Shown: positions 52,174 to 61,200 of the stretch, piece by piece
Layout of the letters: each line of letters opens with the position of its first letter
Position numbering within the stretch: the stretch's first letter is position 1
Source of the DNA: JAAYTD01 sp964472015
GTDB taxonomy: Bacteria > Bacteroidota > Ignavibacteria > Kapaibacteriales > UBA2268
Assembly (NCBI GenBank): GCA_964472015.1
Contig: CAYYIP010000005.1
Coordinates: forward strand, 72,292-136,291
Direction: 5' to 3'
Length of the DNA: 64,000 nucleotides
Translations under genes and position numbers: made by a program
Notes under the pieces: model-generated
The model's input: the letters and a program-made list of their open reading frames with translations, nothing else
Told to the model about the DNA's origin: nothing
The model's database searches: none

Positions 52174-52296
52174 ATGAAAATCATTAAAAATTGTTCTGTG
52201 TGTTTTAAAGTTTTTGAAGTTGAAAATAAAGAAGAAGTAATCTGTGAAAATTGTAAATTAGTAAAAATCAGAAAAAGTAAAAAAGGGAGAATTTAA
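52174..52296 (+). CDS. 40-aa zinc-ribbon peptide
   Basis: ATG 52174 to TAA 52296 with SD AAAGGAG. NCSVCFKVFEVE...VICENCKL gives two CxxC pairs spaced like a minimal zinc ribbon; basic C-terminus. Follows the cysteine desulfurase by 24 nt and precedes the next ATG by 1 nt, so it is in the same operon. Confidence 0.65.
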   Translation: MKIIKNCSVCFKVFEVENKEEVICENCKLVKIRKSKKGRI

Positions 52297-52297
52297 A

Positions 52298-52714
52298 ATG
52301 ATTACAAAGTTTATGTATCTTCGTGACAAAGAAAATAGACCAATAGTAACAATTTGTCTTTTGAAAAAAAAATTAGCGTCAGTGATTGAAGATCCAATAT
52401 ATAGTATATATGGTAAAGGTATTGCTTTATGTTCGGATTGTGATTATCCAATCAAAAAGAAAGGAAGAAATATTGCTTATGAAAGAGCATTACTAGCTTT
52501 AATGGTACAAGAAAATAGTCTTCCTATTTTAAGAAAGGAAGGTAAAAAGATTTTAGAAAAACTTCCCGATTTTAAAATATATTGTGATAATAATATTGAT
52601 ATTTATAAAAGTACAACATTTTTAACATCAAAAGAAATTAAAATTTTAAATTCCAAACCAAAAAAAATTTCATTTCTCAGAAAAATCATTAAAATTATCA
52701 AAAAAATATTTTAA
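52298..52714 (+). CDS. hypothetical protein (138 aa)
   Basis: 138 residues with YGKGIALCSDCDYPIKKKGR (CxxC) and a basic hydrophobic C-terminus (FLRKIIKIIKKIF) that may bind membrane or nucleic acid. Preceded by AAGGGAG. No family recognised. Confidence 0.65.
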   Translation: MITKFMYLRDKENRPIVTICLLKKKLASVIEDPIYSIYGKGIALCSDCDYPIKKKGRNIAYERALLALMVQENSLPILRKEGKKILEKLPDFKIYCDNNIDIYKSTTFLTSKEIKILNSKPKKISFLRKIIKIIKKIF

Positions 52715-52728
52715 AAGGATTTAAAAAT

Positions 52729-53025
52729 ATGCAAGTTATTGATTACAAAAAATTTATAGGAAAAAATGAAACAAAAGAAACCTTTATTAATAGATTAATA
52801 AATGAAATATACAAGATAATAAAAAAAGATAAAAATTTAATTGATCAAAGTAAAACATTTGATACATTAATTTATGAATTAACAAAAGAAAAGAAACAAG
52901 AAAAAAAATTAAATAACTTTTTAATTCAAATATCTGAAGAAAAACCTAAAATACAAAAAAATTTAAATGATTCATTAAACATCATTAATACAAAAAGAGA
53001 GGAGGTTTTGAAACAACTAAAGTGA
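52729..53025 (+). CDS. hypothetical coiled-coil protein (98 aa)
   Basis: 98 residues, almost entirely charged helix (FINRLINEIYKIIKKDKN; ELTKEKKQEKKLNNF). SD AAAAGGA. No family recognised. The 53026-53163 gap contains only a doubtful 23-codon frame. Confidence 0.55.
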   Translation: MQVIDYKKFIGKNETKETFINRLINEIYKIIKKDKNLIDQSKTFDTLIYELTKEKKQEKKLNNFLIQISEEKPKIQKNLNDSLNIINTKREEVLKQLK

Positions 53026-53163
53026 AAACTATAATTGTTGATTTAAGATATTTTAATGATTATGATCAACTTTTGAAAATATTATCTTTATAACTTTAAA
53101 AATAATATATTTGAAACATTTAATTTTCTAAATTTTTAATTAAAAAAAAGAAAGGGGAAAATA

Positions 53164-53433
53164 ATGCACACCGATAAAAAACTTATTGATTGGCTTGAAA
53201 AAGGACATGGTTATGGTCTTATCAGTGATAATAATGGTCACTGGACTGTTTGTGGATGTGGATTTCAAGATATTTTAGATAATAATTCTCCTGAAAATAT
53301 ACAAACAACATTTATTATATTCGAGGGAGAATGGAGAAATTCAATAAGAGAAGCAATCATTGCGGCAATAGAAGAGGAAGAATCAATCAATCAATTAGTA
53401 ATTGATTTTGATAATAAATCATTAGAAAAGTAA
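53164..53433 (+). CDS. hypothetical protein (89 aa)
   Basis: 89 residues, acidic, with GHWTVCGCGFQDI and EGEWRNSIREAIIAAIEEEE. SD AAAGGGG. Composition is typical of small phage-encoded accessory proteins. No family recognised. Confidence 0.65.
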   Translation: MHTDKKLIDWLEKGHGYGLISDNNGHWTVCGCGFQDILDNNSPENIQTTFIIFEGEWRNSIREAIIAAIEEEESINQLVIDFDNKSLEK

Positions 53434-53457
53434 AAATAATCAGGAGAAATTCGTTTC

Positions 53458-54039
53458 ATGAAAAAAAAATTTATTGGAATTTCTGGAAAAATTGGTAGTG
53501 GGAAAACAACTCTATCTGAACACATAAAAGATAGAATAGATAATCTTTTTATTAAATATTCTTATTCATGTGTAATAACAGCTTTAGGTGATATTGTAAA
53601 AAAAGAATGTGCAAGAATTTTTGAATTTGATATTAATTTAACTTATTCATCGGAAGGTAAAGAAACTAAAATATTTATTAAAGCTCAAAAAAAATATATG
53701 ACTGTAAGAGAAATATTACAATGGTGGGGTACCGATGTAATGAGAAAACAAGTCGATATTGATTATTGGATTAAAGAATTAGATAGATCCATAACAGGAG
53801 ATATCATAATAATCAATGATATAAGATTTCCAAATGAAGTTAATTATATAAAAAATAAAAATGGTTATTTGATTCGTTTGGATACAACATATACTACCCC
53901 ACCATTGCATATTTCTAATCATGAAAGTGAAATATGTTTAGATAATTATGAATATTTTGATGTTAGATTAAAACCAGAATTTGGAAAATTAAAAGAAGTA
54001 TCTCAAGAATTAAATTATTCTGAAGTTTTAAAATTGTAA
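53458..54039 (+). CDS. deoxynucleoside monophosphate kinase-like protein
   Basis: 193-residue P-loop kinase: GISGKIGSGKTTLSEH (Walker A, 7-22), then MTVREILQWWGTDVMRKQ (about 81-98) and IIIINDIRFPNEVNYI (about 118-133), characteristic of phage dNMP kinases. It phosphorylates dNMPs for replication, complementing thyX. SD CAGGAG. Confidence 0.85.
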   Translation: MKKKFIGISGKIGSGKTTLSEHIKDRIDNLFIKYSYSCVITALGDIVKKECARIFEFDINLTYSSEGKETKIFIKAQKKYMTVREILQWWGTDVMRKQVDIDYWIKELDRSITGDIIIINDIRFPNEVNYIKNKNGYLIRLDTTYTTPPLHISNHESEICLDNYEYFDVRLKPEFGKLKEVSQELNYSEVLKL

Positions 54040-54065
54040 ATTTACACTAACAAAAAGGAGGAAAC

Positions 54066-54436
54066 ATGGAAAAAGGTATCACAAAATTATGGCCATGTAA
54101 AAATCAACGATATCGAATTGAATGTTCGTGTGGTTCAAAAAACATGCGTGTGATATTTCCATAGAAATAGGTAAAAAATTAAATATTATATCCATGATAT
54201 TTTATATTGAATTACAAAATGAATAACAGAAAGCTGGTGACTTTAGTCATCCAGAAGTTCACTTAGATAAATGGTACAAAAGATTATGGTGGAGAATAAA
54301 AACATCTTTTAAACTTTTAATTTTTGGATATATTGATCTAAAACATAATTTCATATTTGAAAACGAAAATCACATAAAAAGTTTTATCTCAGCTTTAAGT
54401 GAAAGTATTTCAAAAATTAAATCTGAAGGCCAATAG
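54066..54436 (+). pseudogene. broken small phage gene (frameshift plus in-frame stop)
   Basis: Starts well (SD AAGGAGG, MEKGITKLWPCKNQRYRIEC then SCGSKN) but the first frame ends at TAG 54162-54164. A shifted frame continues ISIEIGKKLNIISMIFYIE... up to TAA 54224-54226. After that stop the same frame reads DFSHPEVHLDKWYKRLWWRI and ends SEGQ at 54436. Together these resemble intact ~115-residue phage proteins with an 'ECxCGS...WKRLWxxxK...FGY' layout. Two lesions are visible, so it is probably decaying; sequence error cannot be excluded. Confidence 0.6.
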
Positions 54437-54444
54437 AGGTAAAA

Positions 54445-54732
54445 ATGTTTAAAAAAATTCCATTTAATGTAAACGATTATGTCTATGTAAAACTAACAAA
54501 TTATGGGAAAGAAAAATTAAAACAAGATTTTGAAAAAGAAATATCATATCTTTCTAAAGAATCAAAGGAAAAAATTAAAAAATCTTTTAAATTATTTGAA
54601 GAAGATGAAAATGGTTGGTCTAAATGGCAATTGTGGGATTTAATGAATAAATTAGGTAAATATTGGACAATGGGTTGTGAAAATGTTTTTGACACCAATA
54701 TTCTTTTTGAAGTAAAAAAGGAACAAATATGA
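54445..54732 (+). CDS. hypothetical protein (95 aa)
   Basis: 95 residues: VNDYVYVKLTNYGKEKLKQ and ENGWSKWQLWDLMNKLGKYWTMGCENVFD, the latter typical of small phage proteins in accessory regions. SD GAGG. Overlaps the macro-domain start by 4 nt (ATGA). Confidence 0.7.
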   Translation: MFKKIPFNVNDYVYVKLTNYGKEKLKQDFEKEISYLSKESKEKIKKSFKLFEEDENGWSKWQLWDLMNKLGKYWTMGCENVFDTNILFEVKKEQI

Positions 54733-55202
54733 CTAACTATATTTATGGTGATGTTCTTAATCAAAAAAGAAGTAAAGTAAAATATCTAACTCATGTTTGT
54801 AATGACATTGGTATGTGGGGTGCTGGATTCACAAAATCTTTATCTCTAAAATGGAAAATCCCTGAGATAGCATATAGAAAATATATTCAAGAAAATAAAC
54901 CTGGGATACATAATCTAGGTAAAAATATTATTTGTGAAATTGAAAAAAATATTTTTGTAGTTAATATGATATGTCAACATAATGTCAGAAGTTTTAAACA
55001 TAAAATTCCTTTAAGATATGATTATCTTGAAAAATGTCTTAAAGAATTATCAAAATATATTGAAGAAAACAATTCACCTTCAAATGTATCAATTATAATG
55101 CCTAAAATTGGTTCTGGATTATCAGGTGGCGATTGGTCTAAAATAGAAAAAATAATTGAATCAGCATTAAATAATTTTGAAATTAACGTTTATATTCTTT
55201 AA
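54729..55202 (+). CDS. macro-domain protein (ADP-ribose binding/hydrolase)
   Basis: 157-residue macro domain: YIYGDVLNQ, YLTHVCNDIGMWGAGFTKSL (about 20-40, the ADP-ribose loop), and SIIMPKIGSGLSGGDWSKIEKII (about 117-139). The sequence is of the Poa1/ADP-ribose-phosphatase type. It may remove ADP-ribose from proteins or nucleic acids or process ADP-ribose-1''-phosphate, which could counter host ADP-ribosyl toxins; that role is inferred. Translationally coupled to the 95-aa gene. Confidence 0.87.
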   Translation: MTNYIYGDVLNQKRSKVKYLTHVCNDIGMWGAGFTKSLSLKWKIPEIAYRKYIQENKPGIHNLGKNIICEIEKNIFVVNMICQHNVRSFKHKIPLRYDYLEKCLKELSKYIEENNSPSNVSIIMPKIGSGLSGGDWSKIEKIIESALNNFEINVYIL

Positions 55203-55319
55203 ATTTTTCACAAACAAAATTAGAAAATCACAAAAAATATCACTTGATTTTAATCAAAAAACATTAATTTTCCCAATTTAAATCATTAAATACTTAAAAA
55301 TTAAGTATTATACCTCCTA

Positions 55320-55340
55320 ACTATATATATTAATTAATGA
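55320..55340 (+). promoter_or_regulatory. repeated promoter-like element, copy H
   Basis: CTATATATATTAATTAATGA, preceded by AA rather than T, 25 nt upstream of the 137-aa gene. Confidence 0.72.
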
Positions 55341-55365
55341 ATAAAAAAGAACACAGGAGGAGAAA

Positions 55366-55779
55366 ATGCATTATAGCGACTATATAACAAATTGTATCGA
55401 AATAGGTGCAATGAAAGTTTTTGAAAATCGTGAGGGAAAAATGATTGATTATGATGTTAACTTCAATGCAGAAAGTATTTTGGTTGATCTTGAAACTTTC
55501 AAAGGATTTTCACAATTTTCTTTAGAATTTATTAATGATAAGTATAGATATAATGATGATATACTTCTCAAGTACACAGCAATTGGTGTTCTTGATGAAA
55601 TAATATGTTGTTTGATTGGTATGAAAGAAACCCCAACGGATGGAATGATTCCATTATTTGTCATATCAGAATTAGAAGATTTGTGTAAACATATATCTTC
55701 TAATCTACTTACAAAGAAATTTAAACCCATGAAAACCATCAAGGAAGAATTTAAAGAATATTTTCCTTGGTATGAATAA
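55366..55779 (+). CDS. hypothetical protein behind promoter element H
   Basis: 137 residues, acidic: NFNAESILVDLETFKGFSQF and GVLDEIICCLIGMKETPTDG. SD AGGAGG. A one-gene unit bounded by promoter-like element H and a terminator, the same arrangement as at 10.7, 32.4 and 38 kb. No family recognised. Confidence 0.7.
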   Translation: MHYSDYITNCIEIGAMKVFENREGKMIDYDVNFNAESILVDLETFKGFSQFSLEFINDKYRYNDDILLKYTAIGVLDEIICCLIGMKETPTDGMIPLFVISELEDLCKHISSNLLTKKFKPMKTIKEEFKEYFPWYE

Positions 55780-55788
55780 CAAAAATTA

Positions 55789-55823
55789 AAAGGATCTTAA
55801 TAATTTCTAAGATCCTTTTTTTT
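55789..55823 (+). terminator. intrinsic terminator
   Basis: AAAGGATCTTA/TAAGATCCTTT (11 bp) plus T-run, after the 137-aa gene. Confidence 0.85.
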
Positions 55824-55844
55824 AATTTAAAGAAAGGAAAAAAG

Positions 55845-56561
55845 ATGAATATCATCAATGAATTAATAGTTCAAAATTTATTTCCTCAATCATCTTCTAT
55901 TATTCCTAAGACAACTTTAATTGATTTATTCCAATCTTCAATTTACAAGAATAATGATTTATCTAATATTTTAAATTCTAAATTTAATTTAAAATATAAT
56001 AATACATATAATCCTGCAGGTAAATTAAATTCAATTGATTATCGTGAATATTTACAAATTAATAATATTCAAATTAAAAACAAAGTATTAGAAATTGTAA
56101 ATCGTGAAGATTCTAATGACATAAAAGCTGAAAAAATATTAAAATGGGTACAAGAAAATTTCACATATGTTTCAGATATTGAACAATACAAAAGAAATGA
56201 ATATTATGCATACCCCACCGAATCATTAAAATCTTTAAAAGGTGATTGTGAAGATGGTGCTTTTTTAATTCATTCTTTGATGTTAGCTTCCGGTATCCCT
56301 TATGATAGAATAAGAACATATGCAGGATATGTTGAAGCTGGAGTAAATGCTCCATTTGGAGGACACGCTTGGACAATTTATAAAAGAGAATCCGATAATA
56401 CCTGGATAGAATTAGATTGGTGTTATTATCCCAAAGACACATCAATAAAAGATAGAACTTCTTTTGAATTAGATAAAAAATATGTAGATGCTTGGTGGTG
56501 GATGAATGCTTTAAATACATATGACGAATATGGAAAGTGGGGAATTGATATTTATGTCTAA
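55845..56561 (+). CDS. transglutaminase-like cysteine protein
   Basis: 238 residues with the papain-like triad of transglutaminase domains: LKGDCEDGAFL (Cys135), FGGHAWTIY (His174), IELDWCYY (Asp191), preceded by WVQENFTYVSD. Such domains act as peptidases or crosslinkers. The 3' end (TYDEYGKW) is repeated 360 nt downstream. SD AAAGGA. Confidence 0.82.
   Translation: MNIINELIVQNLFPQSSSIIPKTTLIDLFQSSIYKNNDLSNILNSKFNLKYNNTYNPAGKLNSIDYREYLQINNIQIKNKVLEIVNREDSNDIKAEKILKWVQENFTYVSDIEQYKRNEYYAYPTESLKSLKGDCEDGAFLIHSLMLASGIPYDRIRTYAGYVEAGVNAPFGGHAWTIYKRESDNTWIELDWCYYPKDTSIKDRTSFELDKKYVDAWWWMNALNTYDEYGKWGIDIYV
56487..56545 (+). repeat. imperfect direct repeat, copy 1
   Basis: About 59 nt at the 3' end of the transglutaminase-like gene, matching 56853-56909 at roughly three quarters of positions; the best block is CATATGAyGAATATGGAAA. 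Confidence 0.6.
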
Positions 56562-56853
56562 AATACTGGATTCTACTAAGGGAACAGGAGTAGCGACCAA
56601 ACGTACTATCTGTGAAGTCCATCGAAATATATATGATATCATTGTTCTTGAAATTCTGGAAAGTAATCCTAAATTGGCAAAAAATTTAAGTGATCTTCTT
56701 GAAGAAGCTTTTGTAATGGGCATCAAAATGGCTAAAAAACTTAAAAAATACAAGTATAATATCGGAGAAGATCTTGATTTTAATGAAAAAGAACCTGCTC
56801 GGTTATTAAGAGAAAGAAGAGTGGAACTTCTCGACAAAATGAAAAATACATAG
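56554..56853 (+). CDS. hypothetical protein (99 aa) between direct repeats
   Basis: 99 residues from the ATG at 56554 (MSKILDSTKGTGVATKRTIC), overlapping the transglutaminase stop by 8 nt. Helical: NLSDLLEEAFVMGIKMAKKL and a basic/acidic C-terminus. By eye, base use is less AT-rich than the neighbours (for example GTAGCGACCAAACGTAC). It is flanked by an imperfect 59-nt direct repeat, suggesting insertion or duplication. No clear SD. Confidence 0.6.
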   Translation: MSKILDSTKGTGVATKRTICEVHRNIYDIIVLEILESNPKLAKNLSDLLEEAFVMGIKMAKKLKKYKYNIGEDLDFNEKEPARLLRERRVELLDKMKNT

Positions 56854-56909
56854 ATACTTGATGGTGGATAATATGTTCGAAACATATGATGAATATGGAA
56901 AATGGAGCA
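56853..56909 (+). repeat. imperfect direct repeat, copy 2
   Basis: Non-coding copy of the end of the transglutaminase-like gene (would read MFETYDEYGKWS), just before the phosphoesterase SD. Confidence 0.6.
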
Positions 56910-56924
56910 TAAATTGGAGGATAG

Positions 56925-57440
56925 ATGATTTTTTTTACGGCAGATGAACATTATGGTCATTATAATGTCATTAAACATTCAAATAGACCATTTAAAAGTC
57001 TTGAGGAAATGGAAGAAGAGATAATTAAAAGACACAATTCAATTATTACAAAAAAAGATACAGTTATTCATGCTGGAGATTTTTGCATTAAAAATAAACA
57101 ATACACTGGATCAATTATTAAAAGATTAAACGGTAAACATATTTTTCTTAAAGGTAATCATGATTATTGGTTAGGAAGAAAAAATCTAACAATGTTTGAA
57201 AGAAAAATTGAAAAACAATATATTGTTGTTTGTCATTATTGTATGAGAACATGGCCTAAAAGTCATTATGGAAGTTGGCAATTATTTGCTCATTCTCATG
57301 GAAATTTAAAATTATATTATCCAACACAAATGGATATAGGTGTTGACACAAATAATTATTATCCTTATTCGTTTGAAGAAATTAAAAAAATAATAAATGA
57401 TCAAATATTTACTGATTTACAAAATCAAAAAGGAGAATAA
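56925..57440 (+). CDS. metallophosphoesterase (171 aa)
   Basis: 171-residue calcineurin-like enzyme: FTADEHYGH (DxH), VIHAGDFC (GD), FLKGNHDYW (GNHD), VVCHYCMRTW and LFAHSHGNL (final His pair). This compact type occurs in many phages; substrate unknown (phosphodiester or nucleotide). SD GGAGG. Confidence 0.88.
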   Translation: MIFFTADEHYGHYNVIKHSNRPFKSLEEMEEEIIKRHNSIITKKDTVIHAGDFCIKNKQYTGSIIKRLNGKHIFLKGNHDYWLGRKNLTMFERKIEKQYIVVCHYCMRTWPKSHYGSWQLFAHSHGNLKLYYPTQMDIGVDTNNYYPYSFEEIKKIINDQIFTDLQNQKGE

Positions 57441-57530
57441 ATGGAAAAATTTAAATATGAATTTATAAAAATAAAAAAAATTGATATTTGTAAATCATCT
57501 GTGATAGAACTCATATATATCAAAATTTAA
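57441..57530 (+). CDS. 29-aa peptide
   Basis: ATG directly after the phosphoesterase stop, SD AAAGGAG, 29 codons of basic/hydrophobic residues (KYEFIKIKKIDICKSS). The SD is good, but coding potential is weak because of length. Confidence 0.4.
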   Translation: MEKFKYEFIKIKKIDICKSSVIELIYIKI

Positions 57531-57538
57531 AATAATTA

Positions 57539-57988
57539 ATGATGTATGATAATTTAATTTATGCATACAAAGTTGTGAAAAAATATTCTGAATCTTCTAT
57601 CAGCAATACGATAACTTTACATGAAAAAGAATATGCGAGAGAATACAAAAATAATACAATCGTAATAGCTCCAAAAGGATCGTTAGGTTTGTTTGTTTTT
57701 AAAGATTTAAGATTTGCAAAAAAGTTCACAAGATATATGTTCAGTTGTAAAATCAAAAAAGTTCTTCCTTTAGATTCACTCAGAAAATATCCATATGATC
57801 AATTACCTGGATATGCAATTTTACAAAATATTAATACAAATTTAGAGTTAGAAAATATAACTTCTGAATTTCTTTCCAATCCTAATAATTGTAATTTTAA
57901 ATTACAATATATACCGGATGGCACATATGTATGTAATAGTCTTAAAGTTATTGAAGATGTTCAAAATCACAAAAAGTTAATGATTTAA
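57539..57988 (+). CDS. hypothetical protein (149 aa)
   Basis: 149 residues: LIYAYKVVKKYSESS, TIVIAPKGSLGLFVFKDLRFAKKFT and IPDGTYVCNSLKVIEDV, beta-rich. This 'YKVV...LFVF.DL..A..F' layout is seen in small phage proteins of unknown function. Two adjacent ATGs; no clear SD. Confidence 0.65.
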   Translation: MMYDNLIYAYKVVKKYSESSISNTITLHEKEYAREYKNNTIVIAPKGSLGLFVFKDLRFAKKFTRYMFSCKIKKVLPLDSLRKYPYDQLPGYAILQNINTNLELENITSEFLSNPNNCNFKLQYIPDGTYVCNSLKVIEDVQNHKKLMI

Positions 57989-58040
57989 ATCATCTAGAAG
58001 TTAATTATTAAATGTTAAAAACTTCAAAGAGGATTAAACA

Positions 58041-58121
58041 ATAGTACGCAAAAAGACAATTATAGAGTTCATTAATTCAAAAGAATTGATATGTTGTTCA
58101 AAAACAATCAAAAAAACATAA
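58041..58121 (+). pseudogene. possible gene remnant with ATA in place of a start
   Basis: Behind GAGGA, an ATA codon (58041) opens a 26-codon frame VRKKTIIEFINSKELICCSK. The beginning resembles the 'RKKTxEEFI' start common to phage endonuclease-associated DNA-binding proteins. Truncated and lacking a standard start, so most likely a remnant or chance. Confidence 0.25.
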
Positions 58122-58137
58122 GTAGTGACCATCACCT

Positions 58138-58207
58138 GGCCTACATAGCATTTAAAATTGAAACATTACATTAAGTATGATAATATTACATAAATGCTAT
58201 GTAGGCC
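58138..58207. terminator. long hairpin between convergent genes
   Basis: 17-bp perfect inverted repeat (58138-58154 with 58191-58207; GGCCTACATAGCATTTA) and a 36-nt AT-rich loop, followed by TTTATAATAAAAAATT. It separates convergent units. The poor T-runs make classical termination uncertain; the stem is unusually GC-rich for this genome. Confidence 0.55.
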
Positions 58208-58273
58208 TTTATAATAAAAAATTCAATTATTTTTAATATTGACGACTTTAAAAAATCTAATTTTTTTTGCTTT

Positions 58274-61200
58274 TTAAAAATAAATCTCAGATAATGTTTC
58301 AATATTATTTTCTGATTTAACAAAATCTATAGCTTTATTAATTGCTTTATAAACAATTTTTTCACTAATTAATCTTGAACATTCATAATTTTTTTTATAA
58401 GGACACCAATCCCATCCTCTATCAAAATCAACATTAATATCATTAAAACATCCTGAACAAATATCACTAGGGGGTGATATTCTTATAATACCTGTATTAA
58501 ATTCAAACCAAGGATCACTGAAGCCAGAAATCATAATAACAGGTTTTTTCATTGCCCATGAAATCCAAGATAAACCACTTCCTAAACCAATAAAAAATTC
58601 TGAATGATGAATTGTATTGATTGTATCTAATAAAGGTTTATTTGTTCTATCAATAATATTTTTTAAACTTGTTTTTTCTTTACTTATAACAATAACTTCA
58701 TAACCTAAATTTTTTAAATAATCAACAACTTTTTGCCAAGAATCTTTTCTATTCCAATATTTACATTGCATGGTACTATGTTCTGAAATACAAACATATT
58801 TTTCTTTAATTGGTCTTTCTTTTTCTTCATATGATATATTTGCATAAATTTCTTTTTTATTTTCAATTCCTAAAACCTCAGAAGCTATTTCTTGAAGAGA
58901 TACCGTTCTCCAATTTCTTTTATTCTTATTTAAATTATTATCAAAACAACCTATAGTATATCCCGCATAAAGATTTAAAACTGTATTTCCTGGTTCAATA
59001 AAAGAAATATCTTTATATACATTTTTAAATAAATAATTATGAAATGTGCATAAAACAACTTCACATTTATGCTTTTTTCTAAATTCATCAACAATTGGAA
59101 CCCAAGCAATTGTATCACCCAACGATCTACTATCAATATTTATTAATACTTTTTTATCTTCTAAATTAAGATTATGAGATTTAATCAATTTATCATTATG
59201 ATAAATTTCAATTCTCCAATTCACATAATATTCTCTAAGACAACGACACCAATTATTATTTTTTATTTTTGTTTGATATATAACTTCATTTTTATCTTGA
59301 TCAATAAACTTAACTAAATATTCCTTATCTTCATTACTTAAAATTTCACAAAAAGGTTTATTTACAAAAAATATTCTAAATGATTCTTTATTATTAATTA
59401 TTATATTATCATTTTCATTTTCATTCCAATTTAAAGATTTTATATTATTATCAAATTTACATTTATTTTCTTTATTATAATTAATGGACATAGGTTCATC
59501 ATTGATTAAAATTTTGATATCTTCATCATTTACAATATTAGATTTATCTAAAACGAAATATTTATATAATGAAGGTTTAATAATACCTAAAATATATTTC
59601 TTATCTTTAATATTTATATTGAGATTAACTATTTCATTAGATCTATTTATAATAAATACAAAATCTTCAAAATTATTTTTAGGACATGCTAATATTTTTA
59701 CGTTATCATCCAATTGTTTAAAAGAATCTTTTCTTAATAAATAATTAAATTTTGTCTCAATATAAAAATCATTAATATCTATTTTAGATAAATATGAATA
59801 AAACCAATTTTCAAAAATAATATTTTCTGAATTTGATCCACAATGTTTATAATAATCATCCCAATTTTCAGGTAAATTAATATCTTTTATAAAATCAATA
59901 TGAAAAGAAAATATAGTTGTATTAATTCCCATATGTTCATATAACAAACCATATAATTTATATTTTTCTAATTTCTTTCTTGAATTTTCAAAATATTCAT
60001 TAAAATTTGCATTAATATCATATTCTAACCAATGTATAATATCATATTTATTCAAACAAAATCTGACTGAATTATTTATTGATCTAATAATTGGTAATAC
60101 ATGATATTCTTTATTTAATTTACATTTTATTTGAACATTTTTAAGATTATATATACAATCTAAATAATGTGAACCTTTTGAATTATCTTTATCAAAAATA
60201 TAATAATCTACCATTTTTTGAATATCTGAGTTTAAAGGATAATGTGAAACTAAAAGAATAGACATATTAAATGATTTAATTTCTTCAATGAGAGTTATTA
60301 ATTTTTTTTCTTTTTCTATGCAATCAACATATGAATCAATTACAACAATTTCTTTCATTTTAATATTATCCTTTTCTTTATCTATTATGATATCTTCTTG
60401 ATTAAAAAGTTCAAGTAAATTATTAAAAGCAATATTTGTTGATCTCATCCAATTAAAATTTTCTTTTATATATTTTGATTTTACAATTGCTTCTTCCTTA
60501 TATTCATTATATGAATCATAAATAGTAAATAAATCATCTTCTAGTTGCTTAAAACATGGTTCTGCATATTCCCCAGGACAATATTTTGAAGGATCATCAA
60601 ATCTCGCAGGCAAATATTTTTCTATTGGAATAAGTATTGATGATGTTTTTTCTGCAAATTCTAATTGACCGCTCCAATTTGAACATATCGAAGGTATGCC
60701 ACAAGATATAGCTTCAATTAATGGTAAATTCCAACCTTCAGATCTTGAACATGATAAGAAAACATGAGAAGATTGAATTAAATTAACATATTCTTCATCA
60801 TTTATTTTACTAATTGGGATAATATTTTCAGAATTTAAACCATATTTTTTTAATTTTTCTTTTGCTGTATATTTTTTTTGCCAATCAAAAGGATTATCTC
60901 CAAGAATTAACAATTGAACATTATCATAATCTCCAAAAACATTATGAAATGCTTTAACCATTTCTAATGTTGATTTTCTATATTCCCATCTTCCAATAAT
61001 AAGAAATGTAAATTTATCTGATTTATTTCTTAAATTTAATTTATCTTCTGAAAAATAAAATCTATTTATATCAACACCTTCTGGAACAATTTTAACTTTT
61101 GAAATATTTTCATATAAATAATCAATAATCATTTGAGAAAATGTATATTCTTTTTGCCATTCAGAAGGTACCCAAATTTGATTAGGTTTTGATGTAAAAA

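Noticed and set aside
53023..53094. GTG-initiated 23-codon frame (MKTIIVDLRYFNDYDQ...)
   Set aside because: The SD (GAGGAGG) is ~18 nt away and lies in the preceding gene; too short to separate from chance.
59484..59744. 86-codon plus-strand frame
   Set aside because: Antisense shadow inside the 1391-aa glycosyltransferase.
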